DNA of 64,000 bases from Epinephelus fuscoguttatus (GCF_011397635.1 NC_064761.1:31103643-31167642), one strand, 5' to 3'. Numbered from the stretch's first letter, positions 39,101 through 46,440 are shown. Made by a program: numbers and translations. Notes: generated by a model not told the origin, from the sequence alone.

Positions 39101-40881
39101 CCAGTGCATTATGAACTCTTATAAACATGGTTTATGATAGTTGGTCCACAGAAGTGGAAAGACTACGCGCTGAGCTGTGGCTGCTGAAATAAAATGAATT
39201 GCCTGAATAAAAGAGTCCAGTGTTAGAAGGTGGTGACCAAGACCTTATGTGTGTTTATGAGACCTTATTCTATGTTCACAATTGCGTAGCTTTCGTGTCA
39301 GCATCGGAGCGGGGACACGTATGAATTTTTTTTTCTCAATTTTTGCCGTTTCTGTTGTGTAATTTTGTCAAAATTAAAGTCCTCTGCTACATTAACGTTT
39401 TTATTGGGGAGAGAACAAACGCACATGTCCTAAATTTTGATGGGAATGTGTCCCCTGCATCCTTTGTTCTCTCATGATGAATTTCTGTTAGTGACACTTT
39501 GTTGTCACAACAAACACACTTGGACTGATCTGCTTTAGTTATACACTGTGTTTGTTCATAGCTGCACTGACCTCAGGGTGGAGAGATGCCACTCATAACT
39601 GCTGGGGCCCTTCTTCTGTTAGTTAAACCACTCACAAAGCCATGTTAGTTCAGCCACTTTGCGTCTGACAGAGAAGGGCCCCACTCTCTGTATTGAGTTT
39701 CTCCAGTGTGCATGTGTGTGTGTTTTGGTGAGGGTCTCTGAATTATTAACAGACAGTCGCTCTGCAAACAAAAGCAAGACATTCAGCAAGGGAAGGGTGG
39801 GAAACAAAGCACAAGAATGCCAGCCAGGGTGCAACAGGGTTTCTAGGAGACAGACTAAGGGGGAGAGAGCATTGCAAACATTCACCAGCAGAGCTGCATG
39901 TGACTGTTATGTCTTCCATCTCACATTCTTTACATCTACACTTTGACAGTAAACCTGCCTCTTGTCAGAAATCTCTCACATTCTGGTTGATTCTCTATCT
40001 CTATCAGGCTGCCTCATGCAGACCGTACAAAGGCACACACACACATTTTACGCATGACTTCCCAGAACTCACGCACCTCCCCAACCCTGCTGTCAGATCT
40101 ACTCAATGTCTCCTTTCATCCCTTCACCTGCATGGTCCCTCTTTGATAACTTTATATTATCTCGGTCTGCTTAAAGACCCTACCTGGGGTGAGGCCCCTC
40201 TTTCATACCTGCTGTTTTAAAGCCACCGTTTCCGCAGGTTTGTGCTGTATCAGACGAAGGGAACCGTGATTAAGGGTTAAGCCTAACCCAACATGCACAG
40301 CAGCTCTTTCATCTTCTGCCACAGTGTGCAATTTGGATGCCGGCAGACACGCGAGGTAAGTACATCGTAAAAGGCAGCAACAGGTCTGCATGGCGATACT
40401 GACAATGTGTTATTATAATTAACGCGGACACACGCTGCTTTCCATTAGAGCACACTCCGCTGCAGATCATCATGTGCGCTCTGAGAGCCTGTCCTGAAAT
40501 GCACAAAGTTTGGGAAACATGGCTATATCTCTATAAACCGGCCGGTAAACAACCATCAAACTTATCGTAACAGTCATGCCAACCACAAAAGTAAACTCCA
40601 TCCCACAAATTGCATCTACTGCATCCCTGTTTGTGCGTCTCTCACCAAATCGCGATGCGCTCCTTCGGGTACTCCAGCCTCTCGATGCAACCCAGGTAAT
40701 GTGGCAGGCTGTGCGCTGCGTTGCGAGCCACGATGGCGATCATAACCTTTGGCTTCAGCAGGGCAGACTCGGGCTTCATCTTCTCCTGCACCAGCGTCAC
40801 CAGCTCCGACACGCCGCCGGGCACCACAGCGGCCAGTAGCGCCAACAGCACACCGACTCCCACGGCCCCGACCGCCCGCAT
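9024..40881 (-). CDS. colgalt2: Procollagen galactosyltransferase, colgalt2-like (complete, 12 coding exons)
   Basis: The enzyme transfers galactose from UDP-galactose to hydroxylysine of collagen and collagen-like domains in the ER lumen (known for GLT25D/COLGALT). I joined 12 minus-strand exons (40646-40881, 21910-22020, 21648-21765, 19742-19876, 19447-19651, 17062-17181, 16618-16691, 16214-16320, 15538-15670, 13386-13513, 13072-13278, 9024-9297). They total 1848 nt, or 615 aa plus stop, close to the roughly 620-626 aa of the human paralogues; every junction is GT-AG and in phase. The protein has a hydrophobic signal peptide (about residues 1-25), an N-terminal GT-A-like domain with the DxD motif FVDSDN at 156-161, a GT25 domain (about 334-580) containing LEDDVRFE and MLPVDEFLP, sequons at N88, N176 and N372, and a C-terminal RDEL. 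The start ATG has A at -3. Family assignment is near certain. The paralogue call rests on linkage to c1orf21 and COLGALT2-like stretches; some segments look more like COLGALT1. Confidence 0.93.
10155..10360 (+). repeat. Dispersed fish repeat (TATGATAGTAAACTGAA family)
   Basis: It contains GAGCTGAAACCAACAGTCG, CTTTTCTTTGTCATATATGA and TAGTAAACTGAAGATCTTTT, recognisable as a very common teleost element. Related copies occur at about 9575-9660 (reverse), 53230-53410 (forward) and more weakly at 61710-62000. Confidence 0.6.
12010..12480. repeat. Polypurine/polypyrimidine tract with (GTGGAG)n and (GAA)19
   Basis: The plus strand is mainly A and G for about 470 bp, including GTGGAG hexamers at about 12217-12241 and a pure GAA array at 12390-12446. 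The glutamate-rich reading frame across it (12188-12502) is a by-product of the repeat. Confidence 0.85.
13072..13278 (-). CDS. colgalt2: colgalt2 exon 11
   Basis: Residues 456-524. It encodes [30 protein letters not shown] and [16 protein letters not shown]. This block ([10 protein letters not shown]) is closer to human COLGALT1 than COLGALT2. The donor GTCAGT is confirmed by the split Asn codon shared with exon 12. Confidence 0.92.
13386..13513 (-). CDS. colgalt2: colgalt2 exon 10: acidic catalytic motif
   Basis: Residues 414-455. It encodes [18 protein letters not shown] and DKTQLDWDL. The EDD block at about 426-428 is the acidic motif of the GT25 domain, shown to matter for activity in the human enzyme. 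The downstream intron is 107 bp. Confidence 0.93.
13697..14593. mobile_element. Long inverted-repeat element (arms about 165-190 bp)
   Basis: The left arm (13697-13859) and right arm (14401-14593) are imperfect reverse complements. Shared blocks include GGTCCAGTA, CAGCTGC.GCTGGCAGCT, CTTGTTTTTGC and the 20-base-plus block CATTATGGAAAGGATCCCTA. Homology appears to extend farther out on both sides. Superfamily unknown; no transposase seen. A SINE-like copy sits inside. Confidence 0.75.
13881..14257 (+). mobile_element. tRNA-headed SINE-like element
   Basis: It begins GGGCGGCACGTGGTGTGGTG and has an A-box-like GGTGGTTAGCACTG and a B-box GTTCGATCCC, as in tRNA-derived SINEs. It continues with GGAGTTTGCATGTTTTCCCC and CAGGGTGTACCCTGCCTCTC, ending in GAATGAATGAAT. 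This family is abundant in teleost genomes. It is inserted within the 13.7-14.6 kb inverted-repeat element. Confidence 0.8.
14788..15125 (+). mobile_element. Rearranged SINE-like copy with internal inversion
   Basis: 14874-15125 reads forward (CCGGCTTCCTCCCACCGTCC to GATAGGCTCCAGCCCCCCCG). 14788-14866 carries the reverse complement of the preceding part (GTTTGCATGTTCTCTCTGTG). The junction forms a perfect 15-bp hairpin (14852-14866 with 14874-14888). Confidence 0.75.
15538..15670 (-). CDS. colgalt2: colgalt2 exon 9
   Basis: Residues 369-413. It encodes [26 protein letters not shown] and [15 protein letters not shown], all strongly conserved in GT25. It contains the sequon N372-T-S. The acceptor CTCCCAG and donor CAG|GTAAGA are strong. 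Confidence 0.93.
15671..16213 (-). other. colgalt2 intron 8 (543 bp)
   Basis: Nothing recognised within it. Confidence 0.6.
16214..16320 (-). CDS. colgalt2: colgalt2 exon 8: GT25 domain start
   Basis: Residues 334-368. It encodes [17 protein letters not shown] and VDAVDG, the hallmark opening of glycosyltransferase family 25, including the INLKRR..RR motif shared with bacterial LOS glycosyltransferases. The donor is AA|GTAGGT. Confidence 0.92.
16618..16691 (-). CDS. colgalt2: colgalt2 exon 7: inter-domain linker
   Basis: Residues 309-333. It is a short, proline-rich, poorly conserved linker ([17 protein letters not shown]) that ends in the conserved GFDK preceding the GT25 domain. Both splice sites are good and the phase closes on a whole codon. 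Confidence 0.88.
16692..17061 (-). other. colgalt2 intron 6 (370 bp), purine-rich
   Basis: The plus strand at 16810-16915 is strongly G/A-rich (GGGGTGGGGGGAGAAAG and similar) and could form G-quadruplexes on that strand. No element was identified. Confidence 0.55.
17062..17181 (-). CDS. colgalt2: colgalt2 exon 6
   Basis: Residues 269-308. It encodes [18 protein letters not shown], matching both human paralogues, then an acidic linker (VEDESESF). The linker between the two catalytic-type domains begins here. The acceptor is TTCCAG and the donor A|GTGAGT. Confidence 0.9.
17182..19446 (-). other. colgalt2 intron 5 (2.3 kb)
   Basis: It holds a LINE reverse-transcriptase fragment (17660-17935). 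After it lies an odd segment (17960-18240) with a poly-T run and GAAAATAAATCCACTTTAAAC, which might be a retrocopy or retroelement tail. The rest is unremarkable. Confidence 0.55.
17660..17935 (+). pseudogene. LINE reverse-transcriptase C-terminal fragment
   Basis: It translates to [33 protein letters not shown] and [17 protein letters not shown], the usual region after the catalytic site of a non-LTR reverse transcriptase. It is broken after this point. Clade not assigned. Confidence 0.75.
19447..19651 (-). CDS. colgalt2: colgalt2 exon 5
   Basis: Residues 201-268. It encodes [35 protein letters not shown] and [14 protein letters not shown], the C-terminal part of the first transferase domain. 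The intron separating it from exon 4 is only 90 bp. The donor GTCAGT is weaker than most but is fixed by the split Gly codon completed in exon 6. Confidence 0.92.
19742..19876 (-). CDS. colgalt2: colgalt2 exon 4: DxD motif
   Basis: Residues 156-200, 45 whole codons. It starts [10 protein letters not shown], where D158 and D160 form the metal/UDP-sugar-binding DxD motif of GT-A folds, followed by [10 protein letters not shown] and [11 protein letters not shown]. It contains a sequon at N176. The acceptor is TTTAG and the donor CAG|GTACAC. Confidence 0.92.
19951..20664. mobile_element. Non-autonomous element with 25-bp imperfect TIRs
   Basis: The left end reads AAGGGTATATTATGCAGGAT and the right end, reversed, AAAGGTATATAATGCAGGAT, matching in about 22 of 25 positions. 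The interior has no transposase. Target duplication is not clear. Confidence 0.6.
20985..21187 (+). mobile_element. LINE 3' tail with (GGAT)n end
   Basis: It encodes a degraded LINE ORF2 C-terminus ([20 protein letters not shown], then [12 protein letters not shown]) and ends ATGGATGGATGGATG. The same family appears at 42000-42245. Confidence 0.7.
21648..21765 (-). CDS. colgalt2: colgalt2 exon 3
   Basis: Residues 116-155. It encodes [20 protein letters not shown] and WADYIL, the helix-loop leading to the DxD strand. The exon ends exactly on a codon boundary at a GTAAGA donor. The preceding intron is only 144 bp. Confidence 0.92.
21910..22020 (-). CDS. colgalt2: colgalt2 exon 2
   Basis: Residues 79-115. 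It encodes [18 protein letters not shown] and [12 protein letters not shown], nearly the same as human COLGALT2 in this block. It carries the first N-glycosylation sequon (N88-T-T). The acceptor TTTTCAG and donor GTGAGT are good, and the phase joins exon 1 through a split Trp codon. Confidence 0.92.
23424..23590. repeat. Degenerate minisatellite (TTTTGTGTCTCTTT unit)
   Basis: About seven imperfect units of roughly 24-27 bp with the theme TAGTTATTTTGTGTCTCTCT. It yields a hydrophobic pseudo-protein in forward frames. Confidence 0.75.
24112..24160. repeat. (GT)n microsatellite
   Basis: Imperfect GT array with a pure core at 24135-24158. Confidence 0.9.
25140..25430 (+). repeat. Dispersed repeat, copy 1 (AAAGTCCTCTGCTAC family)
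   Basis: It shares TTGTCAAAAT.AAAGTCCTCTGCTAC (25319-25345) and the surrounding order of blocks (GGGGACACA, GAGGAGA, ACAAATG) with the copy at 39290-39455. Both lie in colgalt2 intron 1. Confidence 0.6.
27591..27896. mobile_element. hAT-type MITE, 306 bp, with 8-bp target duplication
   Basis: The ends are CAGTAGTTCCCAACTGGT and, reversed, CAGTGGTTCCCTACTGGT, beginning with CAG as hAT elements do. The flanks ATCTAAAG (27583-27590) and GTCTAAAG (27897-27904) form an 8-bp duplication differing at one base. There is no coding capacity. Confidence 0.85.
28293..29147. mobile_element. Foldback-type element, 855 bp, with inner and outer inverted arms
   Basis: The outer ends are GGCCCGTTTGCACC and, reversed, GGCCCGTTTCCACT. 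Inside, 28601-28668 and 28847-28914 are near-perfect reverse complements (68 bp; shared TTTTTTCCAGCGGAT and TTAGTTACAACA blocks). GC content is high at the left end (CGGGGCCGGGGCCGGGGCCG). No transposase seen. Confidence 0.8.
29267..29606. mobile_element. Short MITE, 340 bp, TATCCTCCTGAGA ends
   Basis: The left end TATCCTCCTGAGACC and the reversed right end TATCCTCCTGAGATC match over 14 of 15 bases. Subterminal ATGTCCTCATATGAGAC and GTTCTCATATGAGGAC are also related in inverted sense. It lies 120 bp from the foldback element. Confidence 0.75.
31617..32793 (+). mobile_element. Inverted-repeat DNA element with remnant of a Myb/SANT-like ORF
   Basis: The ends ATCCACACTAATACATTTTT and, reversed, ATCCACACTAATACGTTTTC match in about 17 of 20 positions. 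Starting at 31819 a frame reads [10 protein letters not shown], stop, [11 protein letters not shown], like the start of the Myb/SANT-type DNA-binding protein carried by some fish DNA transposons. It is interrupted by a stop and then lost. Confidence 0.65.
36280..36430. repeat. Dispersed repeat fragment
   Basis: The phrase CCTGTGTTTGCTTCC...CTAAATCTAACCACATGCTTTTGTTGCCTAA resembles a common fish retroelement-linked repeat (CTAAACCTAACC...GTTGCCTAA). Fragmentary. Confidence 0.4.
38640..38800 (+). pseudogene. Possible LINE C-terminal remnant
   Basis: A forward frame reads [20 protein letters not shown], resembling the W.NLP..LR region at the end of many LINE ORF2 proteins. Too short to be sure. 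Confidence 0.35.
39290..39455 (+). repeat. Dispersed repeat, copy 2 (AAAGTCCTCTGCTAC family)
   Basis: It shares a diagnostic block at 39367-39392 with 25319-25345 and keeps a better right end (GATGGGAATGTGTCCCCTGC). Confidence 0.6.
40646..40881 (-). CDS. colgalt2: colgalt2 exon 1: start codon, signal peptide, first domain start
   Basis: Residues 1-78 plus two bases of codon 79. It opens with [20 protein letters not shown], a typical cleavable signal peptide, and continues into [18 protein letters not shown], the conserved opening of the glycosyltransferase domain. The donor is TTG|GTGAGA. The exon is GC- and CpG-rich, unlike the surrounding sequence, as expected near a vertebrate promoter. 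The next in-frame conserved sequence is 18.6 kb away. Confidence 0.9.
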
Positions 40882-41030
40882 CTTCGCTTCCAGATTCCGC
40901 CGTGAACCGTCCGACCTTGGACCCGGAGTCCAGAGACTGAGCGAGAGAGTAGTGTTGGTGAGTGAGCATGGGAAGGAGTGAGCCAGGGTGGGAGGGGGAG
41001 AGAGGAAGGAAGGTAAAGGAGGGGGATAGG
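40882..41030 (-). promoter_or_regulatory. Putative colgalt2 5' UTR and promoter-proximal region
   Basis: This stretch lies immediately upstream of the start codon. GC richness continues from exon 1 to about 40930, then a pyrimidine-rich stretch on the coding strand (plus strand GGGAGGGGGAGAGAGG around 40990) follows. No TATA box is obvious. An out-of-frame ATG at 40967-40969 would open a reading frame overlapping exon 1 if transcription starts farther upstream, so it could act as an overlapping uORF. The transcription start is not determinable here. Confidence 0.3.
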
Positions 41031-41626
41031 CTGGGTGGAGGGCTTCCTACCCCTTTTACCCCTCCTACACCCCTGCTGATGGCTGCTGCTGCTGTTAGAG
41101 TGGAGCTTCCTCCCCACTAATAATAAACTATGTAAACATAATAAAATCAAAAATGGCTCATAACACATTAACCACTATTTAAATTTATACTGGCTGGTAC
41201 ATGGGTGTTTCTGTTTGTACTTTAATTCAAAATGTGTCAACAAAATGTGGTAGAAGGACACCATGTTCCAAATCATTACCCATGATGCCTGTCTGCAACC
41301 TGTTGGTCCATGTCTGTTCCTCCTCCTCAGTTCTACCACTTCCTGCATGCTTCTTTCCTTTTCCAATGCCTTCGCCCGTGACAGACTCTTGGATGCTGCA
41401 GAGCACCATGAAGTCATCATCTCTGACATCAACATTCAGTCAGACTGCTGCACCTATTAATGTGTTTTTAATAGAAGCTTATGTGCCCTACAAAACTGTA
41501 CAGTAGCAAAAGTTTTTATGAATTTCATTAAGGGGTAAAATTTTTAATTTAACCTTAAGAATGTAAGGTACATTATAGTGTAGTATATTCTTATTAATAC
41601 TAGCTAGGGGATGGGTTACATTAAAG

Positions 41627-42286
41627 CAGTGATGCTCAGCTTACAGCCCACGAGCCAAGTCTGGCCTGCAGTAGGGTGCCAGATGGCCCCCCTACCACTT
41701 CCTAATTCACAATGAAAATAAACTGACTCACACTGGGGATTGTTTTTTGTACTTTAAATGTAGATAAAGTGCCAGAGTGCTTAAAAAAACAAAACAAAAA
41801 AACATTAACATAGAGCTTGTTTATTAAAAAAAAAATAGTATAGGAAGGATGCCCTGGACCCCTTCAGAGGTCTGGCCCAGGCACTATATGTTCTCAAATC
41901 CTAGAAATGCTCCTGCATACACATAACCTGTGCAGAGCTGCTGCAATTGGCCCCTGGCTTCCTGTCAGAGCCGCTGCTCCTTCATGTCAAAGGGGTCAGT
42001 TGAGGTAGTTCGGGCATCTGATCAGGATGCCTCCTGGGCGCATCCCACTGGAGGTGTTTCCGGCATGTCCCACTGGTAGACAGGGCAGACCCAAGACATG
42101 CTGGAGGGATTACATATCTCATCTGGCCTTGGAACGCCTTGGGGTCCCTCAGGAGGAGCTGGAAAGTGTTGCCGGTGAGAGGGATATTTTGGGGTGCGAC
42201 CCAGCCTCGGATAAGTGGATGAAAATGGATGGATGGATGGATAGATGGGTGGATGGCACCTCGGCAAAGCAAGTTGAGAATCCCTG
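41627..42286. mobile_element. hAT-type element with 8-bp TSD and a nested LINE tail
   Basis: The left end CAGTGATGCTCAGCTTAC and the reversed right end CAGGGATTCTCAACTTGC are similar and start CAG. The flanks CATTAAAG (41619-41626) and CAATAAGG (42287-42294) agree at 6 of 8 positions, consistent with an old hAT target duplication. A LINE 3' tail fills 42000-42245. Confidence 0.65.
42000..42245 (+). mobile_element. LINE 3' tail with (GGAT)n end, nested
   Basis: The frame at 42027 reads MPPGRIPLEVFPACP, then WRDYISHLALERLGVPQEEL and ESVAGERDILG, the C-terminus of a LINE ORF2, and ends ATGGATGGATGGATG. It is better preserved than the copy at 20985-21187. Confidence 0.75.
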
Positions 42287-42294
42287 CAATAAGG

Positions 42295-45200
42295 TGTGAC
42301 CCAAAAAGGAATGAATAGTGCAGACGACACAAAAGAGGGAGTTGCATTATATGAAACTGTACAAAAACAAAATACACAATGACAACATTCATTACTGTCA
42401 ACAGAAAACCTCCAAATTTGGTGATTTTGCATTTTGCCTTCCTCTAAATAAACCATTTAGAAACCCGCTGGATTATCTTAAAACAACAACAAAAACATTG
42501 TCACAAAGCTCAAAACCGAGCCTGTGAAAAGTTGTGGAGATGCATTGTTTTCGCAGGACAGTGACAACATGATTTCCCTTAATTAAAGGGATGTTTTTGG
42601 TATCTTTTACTCAACTGAGATAAAATGACTTTGTTTTTTGGGTTGACAGCGAAATCTAAAATATTGAGAAGTACTGGAAATTGTAACAAACCAAGACAAG
42701 TGAGACAATTAAAAAGAAAGATATAAAAGAAAGGTAAAAGGTAAAAAAAAACAACAACAAAAAAAACATGCAGACAGAAAACATAAGGTACATTTCACAT
42801 CTTCAAGTATGCATGAATTCACATGAACACACTATCTGCGAAAGAAGCTTTCCGAGGACAATGTTTAACTCTCAGTGGCATTAAACACTAAACACTCACA
42901 GTACCTAAACGCATCATCTTACTAGAGTATGACAGAAGAAAATGTGCCAAACCAATATGACACAAACATTTAACTAAAGTTGCGCCAAAACACTTCAGAG
43001 ACTTTCCAAACTTTCCACAGCATCAGACATTTGCTGTACATAAGCTGTACTGCTAGAGTCCATCGGAAACTGTCAGACAAATATATACCTCCAGCTCCAA
43101 AAGTTGGCATCCATTATCTTATAATATCATACTACATGTTCTTATATGATTACAGTAACCCTTAGGTAACCTTTTTTGATTATAGTGCAGTCACAACACA
43201 GACAGACGGGCAAAGCCGGCTTACTTCTGTCCCTGTCTCGACTCAATGTGTTTATTTAAGCTAGGATCTCTGCCACTTGGTAATGTTTTCCCTCCCAGTT
43301 GAGGTAATGAGAGTACTCTGCCATGTTCTCCGTTGTTGGATGCTCTTAGTCACTGCAGAGGAGAGACGGACAGAGAGGAGAGTGGTGATTTCCATCTGTG
43401 CGGGTAATCCATGAGCTCCCTCTAGTGCTTTCCCAGATACAGTTAGGCTGTTTAAAAAAATAAAATCTTCCCACACACACACTTGCCCAAACCTGAACCC
43501 CCAGACACTGAAAATGCACAAAAAACTTTGCCCAGGGAACATTTTCTGACCCTTTAAACATGCAGTGAAGCTTGTATTCCTGCACACAGCTGTTTGAAAC
43601 AAAGGTCATAGATCAGGATCATCAGCAGTCTAGCTGACAGGGGGGCTCTGCCCGTGTTGAGATCTGCTCAGACGCACATAAACAGTAACTTCTGGGGTCA
43701 TACTCTGGTCCAACCGGACTGTAAATGTTTAGCCTTCAAGCTGAAATAAAATGAAAACGACCAAACTTAAACTTTATCTCTTGTGTTAGTCACTCTGCAC
43801 ATCTCTAAAAAACAGCCTCACCCCGTTGGCCCAGTGTCAGGCTTCAACACCAGGGCAGTCCACGATACATTTTCATTATTCAAATGGCTCGTGCACTCCC
43901 TCTTCTGTCATAGAAAAACATCTAGTTTGTAATTTTGGTTGCCTACTTGACATGCAGCCATTTGTCCCTGTGTAACTGAAGTATGGATGACAGATTGACC
44001 AGAACTGTATCATTTTTTTTAAAGTTATGTTTGGGATAAATTAAAGACTGCCAAGCTTTTGGGTTTGTTAAGCTGTGGTTGCAGGCAAAGCGTAGCTATA
44101 CGCTTTAAATAGCAGGGTAAATCCTTTATAACTAGGTTCAATAAATAGAAAACTATGTCACACAGAAAACTCCAGGATAAATATGTACCATATGCTGTAA
44201 TTTTTTTGTAAAAGTAGGCATGAAAAAATGTAGACAGCTAAAAGGACTGTGGCACTTCTTCATGAGGTTAATTTAAAAGAGACAGATGGTGAGCTCACGC
44301 TGTTTTCTGCTGTAACATTATGGAAAGTTAATAAACATAAACACACAGCTATGAGCCTCAAACATGAGATATTATAGGCACAGCACATAAAATTGTAGTT
44401 TTACACAGCAGTCTGCTGAGGCTCAGTGGAAACAAGTGATTTGAGGAGAGGAAAAGCCTGCACTCTCGTTGTAATTCCATTGAGCTGATTTATGTGTGAG
44501 TGTGTCTAAGTGTGTGTGTGTGTGTGTCTGGGTGGGTGGTTTTGGACTTCATGCCTCCTTCAGGGCTGTCAGGGTGATGTACTGCTCTAATAGATAGTGC
44601 TTGATCATGCAGAGAGCTCTCTGAAGGAGCCCCTGTGCATGCGCATAATATGTGCCAGCGTCAAGGAGACGCTGGAACCAGCAGATGGTGCTCTTGTTTT
44701 ATCCTTGGAGAGTCCTCCTCTCTATTTCTCACACTCACACATTCAGTCAAGCATATACACTCTCTTGTCTTTTGGGAACTTGGGTCCAGACAGTGTGAGA
44801 GAAAGACACTCATCCTGGTCAGATGATTGAAATGACTGTGTCACAAAATAACTCCTGACACTGCTGCACGGCCACAGTCTCCTCAGCACCACTGGGCTCA
44901 AGTCACCAGGCTTGCTCCGGGCGCTGACTGCTGCTTGCTCAGCTAATGTGAATTTGGCAGACTGCAGTAAAACACAATACAAGTGCAGAACCATAAAGCA
45001 TTCAGGCTCTCTCGTGATCCATTTCAATACTCTGCTGGTCACTTCAGGGATGCAGGGAATTCACAAACAATCTCCAATATTGTCACATTGTGCTCTCCAC
45101 ATTGATTAGATGCATCCAGACAGTTGCATAATTGTTCATAGATAAAATATGGTGTGTGTACACTGTTCAATTAGCTTCCTGGGATTTAAGTAGGTCATTT

Positions 45201-45660
45201 CTTGTGGATGTGTGGCATGAATGCAAATGCATTCAATTCTACCTTCCTAAAGCCTTGGCCTCCCCCTCATGTGATTTGCTTCTTTGCCAAGGTAATCCAG
45301 AGTATGGATCTGCATGGAGAGGCTTTACATACAAATGGATGGGGAGCAGAGAAAGAGCAGCAGCTGGGCCGACTTTAGAGACACAAGAATATACTGTAGT
45401 TCTTGTGCTAATAGATGAATGAAAAATCTATACTTCTCCACACTGAGAGAGAGCAAGATGGTTACATGGCCTGGCTGCCACATTTCTAAATGAATATGTG
45501 CAGAGCTACAAGAGGTAGATTACTCCAAAGTGGGTATTAGGCAGCAAGGAACTGCTGGAGAGAGTTAACACACCAAGCAAAGGCCTGCTGGGCATCCAGG
45601 CAGGGATCCATCCCTTTGCCTCTCAGAGTTGACTCACACTCTCTACGTGGGCAACGTTTA
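42295..45660. other. Intergenic, nothing recognised
   Basis: A/T-rich sequence with short homopolymer runs (42746-42770) and a GT stretch at about 44507-44528. No host exon or named element could be supported. Confidence 0.5.
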
Positions 45661-45667
45661 CATGTAA

Positions 45668-45694
45668 ACACACACACACACACACACACACACA
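45668..45694. repeat. (CA)n microsatellite
   Basis: Thirteen CA units, pure. Confidence 0.95.
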
Positions 45695-45894
45695 GTCGTT
45701 TAAAACTGCTGTAGAAGAGAACCATTTTTTCCCATCGTTATATAAACCTGCCAGTATAAAAGAAGTAACACAAGCCTTTTTGATTCATGAAATTGAAATC
45801 TCACCAATACTTTGAGTGTGTTAGATATTAGATTGACACAGTTTTTGTTAATTCAGCTGTTTCACCAACCAGCCAGGAACATTTTACTGCTCCT

Positions 45895-45989
45895 AAATAA
45901 TGTTTGTGTGTGTGTAAATGTGCTGTAAGAGCGAAACTGCACCAAAGTTTCACTCTTACAGCACATTTACTCACACACAAACATTATTT
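45895..45989. repeat. Near-perfect 44-bp inverted repeat (hairpin, 7-nt loop)
   Basis: 45895-45938 and 45946-45989 are reverse complements at 42 of 44 positions, separated by GCACCAA. The stem includes AAATAATGTTTGTGTG and AAATGTGCTGTAAGAG. It is not part of any element I can name. It could be a small palindromic MITE or a precursor-like hairpin RNA. Confidence 0.9.
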
Positions 45990-46107
45990 CTTAGCAAAAT
46001 TTTGCTCAAAACTTGCATGTAGTTCAGTTTTATTTGTCTCCAAGTCTCTTTTCCTCTCACTTTTTGTACTTTTTTGTTGTGCTTGTTGATGTCTGTTGTA
46101 CCTCACA

Positions 46108-46440
46108 AGCAGTGTTGGGAGTAACTAGCTACCTGCAGTTACATGTAATTACAGTTACTGTGAAAAAAAAATAATTAAATGACATGCACTAATCAACATG
46201 TTGATGATTACAAAGGGGTTACATCCGAATATATTCTTGTATGTAGAATGCAATATTCATTCTGTTGCTGTGCATCTTCTCCCCATGCAGAGAACCTTCT
46301 TTTGGCATAGCCTGTTTCCAGATGTTTGCAGCCTTATTGCCTAGTTTAAAACATTTATTGGAAAAGTAATCAAATGTAACAAGTTACATCACTTTGATGA
46401 AGTAATTAAAATAGTTACATTACTTATTACACTTATACTC
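46108..46440. repeat. Dispersed fish repeat (CAGTGTTGGGAGTAAC family)
   Basis: It begins GCAGTGTTGGGAGTAACTAG and later has TGTAACAAGTTACATCACTT and AGTAATTAAAATAGTTACAT. It resembles a common hAT-like teleost repeat. The right terminus is missing and the sequence runs into a LINE tail. Confidence 0.55.

Larger units (their letters stand above)
22021..40645 (-). other. colgalt2 intron 1 (18.6 kb)
   Basis: This single intron separates the signal-peptide exon from the rest of the gene. I found no additional coding exon on either strand. It contains at least five DNA-transposon relics, two copies of another repeat family, a minisatellite and microsatellites. In between, mainly 22021-23420, 24160-25140, 25440-27580, 29610-31610, 32800-36270 and 39450-40645, I see nothing specific. 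Confidence 0.65.

Noticed and set aside
9024..40881. Naming the gene colgalt1
   Set aside because: Several blocks are COLGALT1-like, but the N-terminal exons, the last exon and linkage to c1orf21 favour the colgalt2 lineage.
40616..40969. 117-codon minus-strand frame over colgalt2 exon 1
   Set aside because: It is the out-of-frame shadow of the GC-rich first exon; kept only as a possible uORF.
45895..45989. Calling the hairpin a microRNA gene
   Set aside because: Pairing is more perfect than usual for animal pre-miRNAs and there is no expression or conservation evidence; reported only as an inverted repeat.
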